DNA from: Paracoccus sp. (in: a-proteobacteria)
GTDB lineage: Bacteria; Pseudomonadota; Alphaproteobacteria; Rhodobacterales; Rhodobacteraceae
Length of the DNA stretch: 64,000 bases
Assembly: GCF_030538755.1 (NCBI RefSeq)
Contig: NZ_JAUNTJ010000012.1
Location: 1-64,000, forward strand
Reading direction: 5' to 3'
Shown: one piece after another, positions 10,552 to 18,400 of the stretch
Numbering within the stretch: the stretch's first letter is position 1
How the letters are laid out: every line of letters starts with the position of its first letter
The notes under the pieces: generated by a model
Told to the model about the DNA's origin: nothing
What the model saw: only the letters and a program-made list of their open reading frames with translations
The model's database searches: none
Made by a program: the position numbers and the translations under genes

Positions 10552-10566
10552 GAACGAATGCGGAAC
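10552..10566. promoter_or_regulatory. LexA (SOS) box, uvrA promoter
   Basis: GAACGAATGCGGAAC fits the alphaproteobacterial LexA consensus GAAC-N7-GAAC exactly. It lies in the 150-base divergent region between uvrA and the exported gene at 10637, 66 bases from the uvrA start and 71 bases from the other start. Confidence 0.85.
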
Positions 10567-10636
10567 AAAGCCGCGCTTTGTCGCGGCGGCATTTTTCGAT
10601 ATGTTTGGGTGGATACATCGAATCGAAAGGTGCCCG

Positions 10637-11095
10637 ATGACCCGTCTGTTCGCGATCCTGATCTTGGCCGCCATTCCCCTTGCAGCCGGCGCCGATGCGG
10701 TGCTGACCGGTCCCAACGGCCTGCGCGTTGATCTGAGCGCCGACACGCTGGCCGCCATGCCGGTGCAAGAGGTCGAAACGGCTCACGCCAGCAGCCGGGG
10801 CGAGATGCGCGGCCAGTATCGCGGCGTGTTGCTGTGGGATGTGCTGGCCGCGCATACCGATCTGGATGCCGATCCGAAAGCGGCGCTGCGCCATACCATC
10901 CTTGTCACCGCGCGCGACGATCATCAGGTGGCCTTTTCGGTCGGAGAAATCCTGCCCGAGTTTGGCGCCCGCCCGATCCTGATCGGATTCGAGCTGGACG
11001 GCGCGCCGATCCCCGACGGGCTGCGCATGGTCGCGCCGGGCGACGAACGCGGCGCGCGCTATGTCAAGGATGTGGTCTCGCTCGACATCCGCTAG
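10637..11095 (+). CDS. Exported molybdopterin-oxidoreductase-fold protein
   Basis: 152 residues with a signal peptide ([19 protein letters not shown]), so probably periplasmic. The mature part resembles the small SUOX/YedY-like molybdopterin-binding fold, seen from [13 protein letters not shown] (about residues 61-73), [13 protein letters not shown] and [18 protein letters not shown]. The cysteine that ligates molybdenum in sulfite-oxidase relatives is absent: the mature chain has no cysteine, so it may not hold an active cofactor. The start at 10637 has AAAGG 7 bases upstream; a longer in-frame start at 10601 would spoil the signal peptide. It diverges from uvrA and shares a promoter region with it. 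Confidence 0.75.
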   Translation: MTRLFAILILAAIPLAAGADAVLTGPNGLRVDLSADTLAAMPVQEVETAHASSRGEMRGQYRGVLLWDVLAAHTDLDADPKAALRHTILVTARDDHQVAFSVGEILPEFGARPILIGFELDGAPIPDGLRMVAPGDERGARYVKDVVSLDIR

Positions 11096-11258
11096 GCGGC
11101 GGGTTGCGGGCCGGGCGGCATCCTGCCCCAAGACATAGCCGCTGAACCTTGCAAATTCGTAAAGACCGGGCAGCATGGGGGCACAATGATCCGCAATTCT
11201 CGCGATACCCTGACAAATACCCGGCAGGACCTCAGCGCAGAAGAAGAGGAAGAAGATA

Positions 11259-11801
11259 ATGTCGTGGGAATTCAGAGCATATAGGGGGTATGGCCCCCTG
11301 ACCTATGGCATGACCCACGAGCAGGTCATCCAGCAGCTTGGCACACCGGAATCGATTGTGAACTCCTATGAGAGCATGCAGCATGCGCTCGACCCTGATG
11401 TCTTGGGCGAGCACTATATCGAGGTGCTCAAAACCCAGAACACGATGAGTTTCTCAGACTCGCCGACCAATAATCAGCGTCCCGAAGCCATATTCTCCGG
11501 CGATGAGCTGACAGCGTTTTTCCTACGCGATAAAAATGATACTCTTGTCATCAACGGAGTAAATGTGTGGGGCAGCGACAGGATTGCCATCATCCGGCAA
11601 CTTGCCCAGCGCGAAAGCACAGTGTTGTTCAGCGGGTCGGATTACTATTTTGAATCTATCGGGGTGAGGATAACCGCACCAAGATTCTGGAAGAAGAACG
11701 GAAGCGTCGGCCTGTATTCGAGAAAAGGTTTTGACGAGGAAATGGATCTGGCCGGCCCTTATGAATACGCCCCGGGCGAGATCACGGGACAAGAAAGGTG
11801 A
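11259..11801 (+). CDS. Hypothetical protein, low-GC orphan
   Basis: 180 residues, no signal peptide or membrane segment, acidic and soluble in appearance. I do not recognise the family. The opening pattern [20 protein letters not shown] (about residues 12-31) is reminiscent of small cytosolic proteins that often sit beside secreted effectors, but this is only a resemblance. Base composition is clearly less GC-rich than the neighbours, with codons such as ATA, AGA and AAT that are rare elsewhere here, which suggests acquisition. The start is firm: a long purine-rich stretch (GAGGAAGAAGATA) precedes the ATG. A broken PAAR-like gene follows 72 bases later on the same strand, so this could be an orphan immunity-type gene. 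Confidence 0.6.
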   Translation: MSWEFRAYRGYGPLTYGMTHEQVIQQLGTPESIVNSYESMQHALDPDVLGEHYIEVLKTQNTMSFSDSPTNNQRPEAIFSGDELTAFFLRDKNDTLVINGVNVWGSDRIAIIRQLAQRESTVLFSGSDYYFESIGVRITAPRFWKKNGSVGLYSRKGFDEEMDLAGPYEYAPGEITGQER

Positions 11802-11873
11802 TTGCTTCGCAAACTCTTCTCAGATCGACACGCCTGTTACGAATGGGCATCGCAAGAGGGTTCGGGGAATTAG

Positions 11874-12184
11874 ATGGGTAAGCCCATAGCTCTGCTGGGC
11901 CACGCGCATACCTGCCCGATCCATGGCGGCGGTCCGGTGATGAACCCCGGGCAGACCCTCGTCCGGTTTAACGGCATCCGCTTGCCGTCGAGGATGGGCA
12001 GTGCGGCTGCCCCGGGTCGCCTCCGCAGCGAAGCCGCGCCTGTGCGGCCTATGCGCTTGGCTCTATCTGGCCGCGACACCGGCTGCGCTCCGGGTTATCG
12101 GCATCCTTGGGGTGCTGGTTGCGATCCGGCATCGCCCGCCCTCGCCCCGCCTGCCACAACAGCAACAACCACGCAGGCCGGTGA
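11874..12184 (+). pseudogene. Broken PAAR-like gene fragment
   Basis: From the ATG at 11874 the product begins MGKPIALLGHAHTCPIHGG and continues GGPVMNPGQTLVRFNGI, the layout of PAAR-repeat proteins that tip type VI secretion spikes or carry toxins. At about 11977 the family pattern continues only in another frame (PLAVEDGQCGCPGSPPQ): adding one C in the run ATCC at that point would join the halves into FNGIPLAVEDGQCGC. Past residue 55 or so no frame shows PAAR repeats; one frame encodes a short hydrophobic segment (CGLCAWLYLAATPAALRVIG). I read it as a frameshifted, truncated remnant. No other type VI genes are present. Confidence 0.55.
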
Positions 12185-12222
12185 AGCCCGCGTAGCCATT
12201 GTTCCCCGGCGGGCTGATCGCC

Positions 12223-13362
12223 TTAGAACAGCCCTTCCGGGTCCACGCTGTCAAAGCCGCGCCGGATTTCGAAATGCAGCACCCCGCTGGTCGTGGATTT
12301 CCCCAAGGCTTGCCCCCGGCTGACCGCATCGCCGCGCGATACGGTCAGATCGTCCATCCCGGCATAGACCGACAGCATATCGTTTTCATGGCGCAGCACG
12401 ACGATGGGCGTGCCCTCGGTGTCGCGGGTGATCGCGGCCACGCGCCCGCTGGCCGCTGCGTTGATCCGTGTGCCTGCGGGGGCGGCGATGTCGATGCCCT
12501 CGTTCCGGCCCTTGGCATAGGGGCGGATGATCGGCCCGTTCACCGGCATACTGAACCGGCCACGGGTTGAGGCCGCGGTGCGGGTCGCGCCCAGATCCGG
12601 GCCGGCGGGCGGCGGAGCCGGGGTCGCGGCGGCGGGCGTCTGTTCGGTCGGCAGCGCGCGCGACGCGGACGGAGGTTCAGGCGTGGGGCTGCCGGTGCCG
12701 GGGGCCGTGACGGTGCGGGTTTCCGCCCCGGCCTGCGCGGCGGTGGCTGCGGCGGCGGGCGCGGCCTGACCGGCAACGGGGATCAGCAGCCGCTGACCGG
12801 GCCGCAGGCTCATGTCAGAGGGCAGGCCGTTCCACGCCGCCAGATCGGCCACGCTGACGGAATAGCGCCGCGCGATGGACCACGCCGTTTCCCCCGTCGT
12901 CACCACATGCTGACGCGGCGCGGCGGCAGCGGGCGCAGGGGTCGGGGCAGGGGCCGCGCCTTGCTGCGCCGCCGGGGCCGCTGCCGTCTGGTTGCCGTAG
13001 CTGCCCGACCGCGCGGCGGGCTGGCCGGGCAGGGCGACCACCGCCCCGGCGTGCAGCGGCGCATTGGCGGCGATGGCGTTATAGCTGGCCAGTTGCGCCG
13101 CGTTCAGCCCCAGCCGCGCGGCGATGGCGGCAATGGTGTCGCCCTGCCGCGCCACGGCGACGCGGGTGTTCTGAAAGGTGATGACGCCCTGCGCATCCGG
13201 GGCCGGGCGCGCCTGCGCCGCCTGCGCGGCGGGCGCGGTGTTCAGCGCGCCGGGGATCATCCCGCGCAGGTCGATGTCCATGCCGCCGCTGCCCTGCCCG
13301 GTGCAGGACGCCAGAGCCGCCAGCCCGGCTGTCGCAGCCAAGGCCCTGAATGAAATGCGCAT
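12223..13362 (-). CDS. LysM/M23 peptidoglycan-associated lipoprotein (NlpD/EnvC-like)
   Basis: 379 residues. The N-terminus is a lipoprotein signal with lipobox LASC (C at about residue 20). Two LysM murein-binding modules follow (VARQGDTIAAIAARLGLN and VTTGETAWSIARRYSVS), separated by alanine/proline-rich linkers, then a C-terminal M23 peptidase fold (NEGIDIAAPAGTRI, VLRHENDMLSVYAG, GVLHFEIRR). Relatives hydrolyse crosslinks or activate amidases during division. The ATG at 13362 has GGAC upstream and gives a proper signal; a start 13 codons earlier overlaps the pcm stop but would bury the signal. The surE - pcm - nlpD order is the classic stationary-phase cluster. Confidence 0.88.
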   Translation of the reverse strand: MRISFRALAATAGLAALASCTGQGSGGMDIDLRGMIPGALNTAPAAQAAQARPAPDAQGVITFQNTRVAVARQGDTIAAIAARLGLNAAQLASYNAIAANAPLHAGAVVALPGQPAARSGSYGNQTAAAPAAQQGAAPAPTPAPAAAAPRQHVVTTGETAWSIARRYSVSVADLAAWNGLPSDMSLRPGQRLLIPVAGQAAPAAAATAAQAGAETRTVTAPGTGSPTPEPPSASRALPTEQTPAAATPAPPPAGPDLGATRTAASTRGRFSMPVNGPIIRPYAKGRNEGIDIAAPAGTRINAAASGRVAAITRDTEGTPIVVLRHENDMLSVYAGMDDLTVSRGDAVSRGQALGKSTTSGVLHFEIRRGFDSVDPEGLF

Positions 13363-13397
13363 TTTACTGTCCTTTTCGCCTGTATCGCGGCCGGGGG

Positions 13398-14045
13398 TCA
13401 TGTCTGGCCCAACCCCTCGACCAGCGGGACGAACCGCACCTGACGCAGCTCGTCATAGTCGAAGCCATCCTCGCCCCGGCGCACCCGGATCAGCGTCTGC
13501 ACCGCATCCGACTGCCCCACCGGCACAACCATGATACCGCCGATCTTGAGCTGTGCCAACAGCGGCCCCGGCGGGTCTTCGGCGGCGGCGGTCACAAGAA
13601 TGCGGTCGAAGGGCGCCTGATCGGGCAACCCGCGCGACCCGTCGGCCACCTGAGCGGTGATATTGCTCAGCCCCAGCCGGTCGAACAGCGCCTGCGCCTC
13701 GGCGACAAGGCGGCGATGGCGGTCGACGGTATAGACGCGGCGCACCAGCCCCGCCAGCACCGCCGCCTGATAGCCGGACCCGGTGCCGATCTCTAACACG
13801 GTGTCGCGCGGGCTGGCCTCCAGCGCCTGCGTCATCAGCCCCACGACCGAGGGCTGGCTGATCGTCTGCCCGCAGGGGATCGGCAGCGGCATGTCGTCAT
13901 AGGCGCGTTCGGCGAACTGGCCGCGCACAAAGTCGCCCCGGTCGATCCGCTCCATCGCGGCCAGAACGCGCGGGTCCGTCACCCCGCGCGAGCGAAGCTG
14001 GAACAGAAACCGCATCTTGCGTTCCGAGGCGTCGTCACCCTCCAT
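13398..14045 (-). CDS. pcm: Protein-L-isoaspartate O-methyltransferase
   Basis: 215 residues, the normal family length. It methylates isoaspartyl residues in aged proteins so that they revert to aspartate. The family motif [14 protein letters not shown] (62-75) and the SAM-binding loop [10 protein letters not shown] (84-93) are both present, with the downstream [13 protein letters not shown] motif. It starts 4 bases after the surE stop and is followed by the M23 lipoprotein, so the three genes probably form one transcript. Confidence 0.95.
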   Translation of the reverse strand: MEGDDASERKMRFLFQLRSRGVTDPRVLAAMERIDRGDFVRGQFAERAYDDMPLPIPCGQTISQPSVVGLMTQALEASPRDTVLEIGTGSGYQAAVLAGLVRRVYTVDRHRRLVAEAQALFDRLGLSNITAQVADGSRGLPDQAPFDRILVTAAAEDPPGPLLAQLKIGGIMVVPVGQSDAVQTLIRVRRGEDGFDYDELRQVRFVPLVEGLGQT

Positions 14046-14049
14046 CCGC

Positions 14050-14844
14050 TCAGCCTTCGTTCAGCGCGGTCGCCGCGCCTTGCAGCGAATCGCGGCAGGT
14101 CAGATCGGCGCGCATCGGCGTCACGGCGATATAGCCGTCCAGATTGGCCGCCACATCGCTGCCGGGCGTGGCGCTGGTATTCTGCGGCCCGCCGGCGATC
14201 CACAGATACCGCCGCCCGTTCGGCGCATCGAAGGGCTGCATCGCAAAGCGCGACCCGCCCCGCCGCCCCTGCGGCGCCACCCGGATGCCGCGCACGGCAC
14301 TGGCGGGCAGAGGCGGAAAGTTGATGTTGTAAAACAACGGAAAATCGGCGTCGCTGCTCCAGTCGTCGTGGTCCAGAATGGCGCGGACGACGCGGGCGCC
14401 ATGCTGGCGCGCGGCCTGAAACGGATCGTCCAGCCCGGCGGTTTCCGGGCCAAGATACTGCGACAGCGCAATGGCGCGCACATCTTGCAGCGCCGCCTCC
14501 ATCGCGCCGCCTATGGTGCCGGAATACATGACATTTTCGCCCGCGTTATTGCCGCGGTTCACCCCCGACAACACCAGATCGGGCGGGCAATCGGCCATCA
14601 CGTCGGAAATTGCGGCCATGACGCAATCGGCGGGGCTGCCCTCGGCGGCAAAGCGGCGCTGACCCAGCCTGGCCACCATGGTCGGGTGCGAATAGCTGAT
14701 GCAATGGCCGACGCCCGATTGTTCAAAGGCGGGGGCCACGGTCCAGACCTCGCCACCCGGCCCGGCGATTTCAGCGGCGATTTCGGCCAGAACCTCCAGC
14801 CCCGGAGCGTTGATCCCGTCGTCATTGGTAATGAGAATGCGCAT
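14050..14844 (-). CDS. surE: 5'/3'-nucleotidase SurE
   Basis: 264 residues. SurE is a metal-dependent phosphatase acting on nucleoside monophosphates and short polyphosphates. The hallmark [14 protein letters not shown] (3-16) supplies the metal-binding aspartates D8 and D9, and [18 protein letters not shown] (about residues 90-107) provides the conserved serine and asparagine. First gene of the surE-pcm-M23 cluster; divergent from the TauE-type permease across about 135 bases. Confidence 0.96.
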   Translation of the reverse strand: MRILITNDDGINAPGLEVLAEIAAEIAGPGGEVWTVAPAFEQSGVGHCISYSHPTMVARLGQRRFAAEGSPADCVMAAISDVMADCPPDLVLSGVNRGNNAGENVMYSGTIGGAMEAALQDVRAIALSQYLGPETAGLDDPFQAARQHGARVVRAILDHDDWSSDADFPLFYNINFPPLPASAVRGIRVAPQGRRGGSRFAMQPFDAPNGRRYLWIAGGPQNTSATPGSDVAANLDGYIAVTPMRADLTCRDSLQGAATALNEG

Positions 14845-14979
14845 CGCCGCCCCGTTTTGCTGTCACTTTACGTCTGATTAACGGTGCATGGTGTAGTCAT
14901 CAAGGCACAGCGGGCGCAAAGCCCTTTGACGCCGCCCCGCAGCACGGGCAGGATAGGGAAAGGGCACAACAGGCAGGCC

Positions 14980-15894
14980 ATGCAGATCTACCTTCCTATC
15001 GCCGAAGTTTCGGTCAATGCGTTCACGCTGATCGGCCTTGGCGGCATTGTCGGATTGATGAGCGGGCTGTTCGGCGTCGGCGGCGGCTTTCTGATTACGC
15101 CACTGCTGTTCTTTATCGGTATCCCCCCCGCCATCGCGGTGGCGACCGGGGCCAATCAGGTCGTCGCCTCGTCGGTCAGCGGGGTGCTGGCGCATCTGAA
15201 GCGCAAGACGGTCGATTTCCGCATGGGCGGGGTCTTGCTGGCGGGGGGGATGGTCGGGTCGTGGCTGGGCGTCTGGGTCTTTACCCTGCTGCAACGGCTG
15301 GGGCAGGTCGATCTGGTGGTGCAGCTTTGCTATGTGGTGTTTCTGGGCCTGATCGGGGTGATGATGTTGCAGGAAAGCCTGCGCGCCCTGTCTGCCAGCC
15401 GCAAACCCGCCGTGCGCAAGCGGCTGCATCAGCATAATTGGGTGCATCGCCTGCCGCTGAAGGTGAAATTCCGGGCGTCGGGCCTGTATATCAGCGTTAT
15501 CCCGCCGCTGGTGGTCGGGCTGCTGGTCGGGGTGCTGGCCGCGATCATGGGGGTGGGCGGCGGCTTTATCATGGTGCCCGCGATGATCTACCTGCTGGGG
15601 ATGCCGACCAAGGTCGTCGTCGGCACCTCGTTGTTTCAGATCACTTTTGTGACCGCCTTTACCACGCTGATGCACGCGGTCAGCTATAATACCGTCGATG
15701 TCATGCTGGCGGTGCTGCTGATCGTGGGCGGTGTGACCGGGGCGCAACTGGGCACGCATCTGGGGGCAAGGCTGCGGGCCGAACAGTTGCGCATCCTGCT
15801 GGCGCTGCTGGTGCTGGCGGTCTGCGGCAAGCTGGCGCTGGACCTGTTCCTGCGGCCCGATGACCTGTATTCCGTCGCGGTGGGCCGGACATGA
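14980..15894 (+). CDS. TauE/SafE family sulfite/organosulfonate exporter-like permease
   Basis: 304 residues with about eight hydrophobic segments in two homologous halves, each opened by a glycine-rich loop: GLFGVGGGFLITP (about 29-41) and IMGVGGGFIMVPAMIYLL (near 190). TauE/SafE proteins export sulfite, sulfoacetate and related anions. The ATG at 14980 was preferred over an in-frame start 96 bases upstream because the extension is polar and the family starts near here. Its stop overlaps the next gene by 4 bases (ATGA); the pair is a conserved alphaproteobacterial couple. Confidence 0.85.
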   Translation: MQIYLPIAEVSVNAFTLIGLGGIVGLMSGLFGVGGGFLITPLLFFIGIPPAIAVATGANQVVASSVSGVLAHLKRKTVDFRMGGVLLAGGMVGSWLGVWVFTLLQRLGQVDLVVQLCYVVFLGLIGVMMLQESLRALSASRKPAVRKRLHQHNWVHRLPLKVKFRASGLYISVIPPLVVGLLVGVLAAIMGVGGGFIMVPAMIYLLGMPTKVVVGTSLFQITFVTAFTTLMHAVSYNTVDVMLAVLLIVGGVTGAQLGTHLGARLRAEQLRILLALLVLAVCGKLALDLFLRPDDLYSVAVGRT

Positions 15895-16736
15895 GGGCGC
15901 TTGTGCTGGCCGCATTGCTGTTCGCCCTGCCTGCCGCCGCCGCCGTCGCGCAGCAATCGGATGACGTGTACCCCACCTATCGCGATTTCGGCCGCCCCGA
16001 TACCGAAACCGGCAATCCCCCCCCGCAGGAAGAGGTCGTCGCCGGGCTGTCCAGCGATGCGGTGGCGATCACCGCCAGCTTTGACGGGTCCGACATCCTG
16101 ATCTATGGCGCGGTCAAGCGTGAAACTCCGATCCCCTCCGGCCCGCCCTTGCAGGTGATCGTCACGGTCGAGGGGCCGGGTCAGGTGCTGACCATCCGGC
16201 GCAAGGCGCGGCGCTTTGGCATCTGGATCAACACCGAATCGCTGCATGTCGGGGCCGTGCCCAGCTTTTACGTCGTGGCGACATCGGCCCCGCTGTCGCA
16301 GATATTGCGGCCCGATTACGACACCCGCTATCGCATCTCGGTGCCGCTGGCGATGCGCGCCTTCGCCGGCCCGGTCGAGGTGGAAGACGCGGTTGCCTTT
16401 ACCGAATCGCTGGTCCGCCAGCGTCAGCAGGACGGCATCTACCGGCTGGACGAAGGCGATGTTCACATTGCCGAACAAACCCTGTTCCGCGCCGACGTGC
16501 GCCTGCCCGCCAATCTGATCGAGGGCGAATACCGCACCCGCATCTTTCTGCTGCGCGATGGCCGCATCATCGACGTCTATCGCGCCCCGATCGAGGTGCG
16601 GAAGGTCGGTCTGGAACGCTGGCTTTACCGCATGGCCTTTGACCAGCCGCTGCTTTACGGCCTGATGTCGCTGGCGGTCGCCGTCATCGCGGGCTGGGGT
16701 GCCTCGGCCGCGTTCCGGCTGGCGCGGCGGAATTAA
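15891..16736 (+). CDS. TIGR02186 family membrane-anchored protein
   Basis: 281 residues. A signal peptide (MRALVLAALLFALPAAAAVA) is followed by a periplasmic beta-rich domain and a single C-terminal membrane helix (LYGLMSLAVAVIAGWGASAA) ending in a short basic tail. This is the layout of the alphaproteobacterial TIGR02186/Alph_Pro_TM family, whose function is unknown. Overlap with the TauE-type permease start/stop (ATGA) indicates coupled translation, so it probably assists that transporter or acts on the same substrate. Confidence 0.82.
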   Translation: MRALVLAALLFALPAAAAVAQQSDDVYPTYRDFGRPDTETGNPPPQEEVVAGLSSDAVAITASFDGSDILIYGAVKRETPIPSGPPLQVIVTVEGPGQVLTIRRKARRFGIWINTESLHVGAVPSFYVVATSAPLSQILRPDYDTRYRISVPLAMRAFAGPVEVEDAVAFTESLVRQRQQDGIYRLDEGDVHIAEQTLFRADVRLPANLIEGEYRTRIFLLRDGRIIDVYRAPIEVRKVGLERWLYRMAFDQPLLYGLMSLAVAVIAGWGASAAFRLARRN

Positions 16737-17306
16737 GGCCCGCTCTCGGGCGCGATGCGGGCGATATGGCGGGCCAGCAGGCGGGTGGCCCGGGCGCCAA
16801 CCTCGGTGCCGCCGCCGGTCAGCGTTCATTTCATCCGCGACGAGGGCTGAAACCACGCAGATCATCCGGGGCAGGGCGCAGAAACGGGTTCCGCTTGCAG
16901 GCCCAGCCTCTCCCATGATTGCATCCCGCGACAACCGGCCAGCCACGCCATGCCGCGCGAAACAGGAACCGGATCGGCGGTTCCGCAAATCATGGCCGTG
17001 AACAAGCCAGCGCCGCATTGGTCAAGGACCACGCTGCAAGGCATCACTGATCCGGTCAGGAATGGCGCTGGCGGGGTGAATAGGCCCGACCTGTCATTCC
17101 GCCCCTTGGGCAGGCCCCCCCGTCACGCCCTCAAAGGTTAACACTTCCGCGCCCAAACTCGCCGAGCCTGCGCGCGCTGTGCACAGCCTGTGTACAACCT
17201 GTGCACGCCTTGTGCACAGGTTGTGCCGCATCGAAACCAGCAAACGCTGGCCCCGCGCCCTGTTGCAACGCGCGCCGCCCCTGTCGCAACGCGCGCTGCT
17301 GTTGCG
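16737..17306. other. 570-base intergenic region without a convincing gene
   Basis: The first 90 bases hold a possible gene remnant on the minus strand (see findings). The middle part shows nothing I can support. The last 130 bases carry the 11-bp TGTGNACA array and then two copies of CTGTYGCAACGCGCGC (17260-17275 and 17281-17296) just beyond the malyl-CoA lyase stop codon. Confidence 0.6.
17178..17221. repeat. Four-unit 11-bp tandem array of TGTGNACA palindromes
   Basis: Successive 11-bp units are TGTGCACAGCC, TGTGTACAACC, TGTGCACGCCT and TGTGCACAGGT, starting at 17178, 17189, 17200 and 17211; a fifth partial unit (TGTGCC) starts at 17222. Within it, ACAACCTGTGCAC (17194-17206) and GTGCACAGGTTGT (17212-17224) form a perfect 13-bp inverted repeat with a 5-base loop. 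There is no T run on either side, so it does not look like an intrinsic terminator. It lies about 85 bases downstream of the malyl-CoA lyase gene. Confidence 0.85.
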
Positions 17307-18269
17307 TTAACCTTTGGCCGCGATCTTGTCGGCCTGATCGACGATCACCTGCGCCTGTTTGATCGAGGCGATGTCCACCAGCCGCCCCTTATAGACCGTC
17401 GCCCCGGCGCCGGTGCGGGTGGCTTCCTCCATCGCGGCCAGAATCTCGCGCGCTTCGGTCACGGCCTTTTCGTCGGGCGAAAACACCTCATTGGCCAGCG
17501 CCACCTGACTGGGATGGATCGCCCATTTGCCAACCATGCCCAAAGTCGCCGAACGCAGCGCCTGCGCGCGGAAACCCTCGGGATCGCTGAAATCGCCGAA
17601 CGGTCCATCCACCGGCAAAACGCCATGCGTGCGGCAGGCGGCGACGATCTTGGCCTGCGCCCAATGCCACGGATCGGACCAGTATTTCGCCCCCTCGCGG
17701 TGCATGTAATAGTTTTCCTGCGTCCCGCCGATCCCCGTGGTCGCCATCCCCATCGAGGCCGCGAAATCCGCCGCACCAAGGCTGATCGCCTCCATCCGGG
17801 GCGAGGCCGCGGCGATTTCCTCGACATGGCAGATACCGGCGGCGGTTTCGATAATCGCTTCAAAAGCAATGGGTTTTGACCGGCCCTTGGCCTTTTCCAC
17901 CGCCGTCACCAGCGCATCGACGGCATAGATGTCGCTGGCGTTGCCGGCCTTGGGGATCATGATCTGATCCAGCCGATCCCCCGCCTGTTCCAGCAGGTCC
18001 ACCACATCGCGATACCAGAACGGCGTATCCAGCCCGTTGATGCGCACCGAAACGGTTTTGTCGCCCCAATCCACGTCGCCGATGGCGGCAATGATGTTCT
18101 TGCGCGCCTGTTCCTTGTCGTCCGGGGCGACCGAATCTTCCAGATCGAGGTTGATGACATCCGCCGCCGAGGCCGCCATCTTTTCAAACAGCGCGGGGCG
18201 AGAGCCGGGGCCGAACAGCTGGCAGCGGTTCAGACGTGCGGCGGGCAAAGGCTGGGTGCGAAAGCTCAT
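17307..18269 (-). CDS. mcl: L-malyl-CoA/beta-methylmalyl-CoA lyase
   Basis: 320 residues, of the HpcH/HpaI-CitE superfamily. It cleaves beta-methylmalyl-CoA to glyoxylate and propionyl-CoA and also interconverts malyl-CoA with acetyl-CoA and glyoxylate, the last stage of the ethylmalonyl-CoA pathway for acetate assimilation. Nearly the whole chain matches the Rhodobacter Mcl1 pattern: RCQLFGPGSRPALFEKMA, DVINLDLEDSVAPDDK (acidic metal ligands), IETAAGICHVEEIA, GAADFAASMGM and GKWAIHPSQVALANEVF. The start at 18269 has AAAGG 6 bases upstream; an earlier in-frame start adds only unrelated residues. Its presence argues for acetyl-CoA assimilation without a glyoxylate shunt. Confidence 0.93.
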   Translation of the reverse strand: MSFRTQPLPAARLNRCQLFGPGSRPALFEKMAASAADVINLDLEDSVAPDDKEQARKNIIAAIGDVDWGDKTVSVRINGLDTPFWYRDVVDLLEQAGDRLDQIMIPKAGNASDIYAVDALVTAVEKAKGRSKPIAFEAIIETAAGICHVEEIAAASPRMEAISLGAADFAASMGMATTGIGGTQENYYMHREGAKYWSDPWHWAQAKIVAACRTHGVLPVDGPFGDFSDPEGFRAQALRSATLGMVGKWAIHPSQVALANEVFSPDEKAVTEAREILAAMEEATRTGAGATVYKGRLVDIASIKQAQVIVDQADKIAAKG

Positions 18270-18357
18270 CTTCGGCCTTTCGGAAAGTTGCGTGAAAACC
18301 TGCCTGATGGCTAGATTATTGCCGCCCCCCTTGCAAGGCGCATCTCGCACCCGCAGC

Positions 18358-18388
18358 AAAAAGCCGCGCCAGCAGAACCGGCGCGGCT
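18358..18388 (-). terminator. Intrinsic terminator of the MFS gene
   Basis: On the minus strand a perfect 9-bp stem (AGCCGCGCC / GGCGCGGCT) with a 9-base loop is followed directly by TTTT. It sits 12 bases beyond the stop codon of the MFS transporter and insulates the malyl-CoA lyase gene. Confidence 0.92.
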
Positions 18389-18400
18389 GAATTTCGTGCG

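Noticed and set aside
17178..17224. DnaA-box cluster or replication origin
   Set aside because: The units are TGTGNACA, not TTATCCACA-like, and no dnaA, dnaN or AT-rich unwinding segment is nearby.
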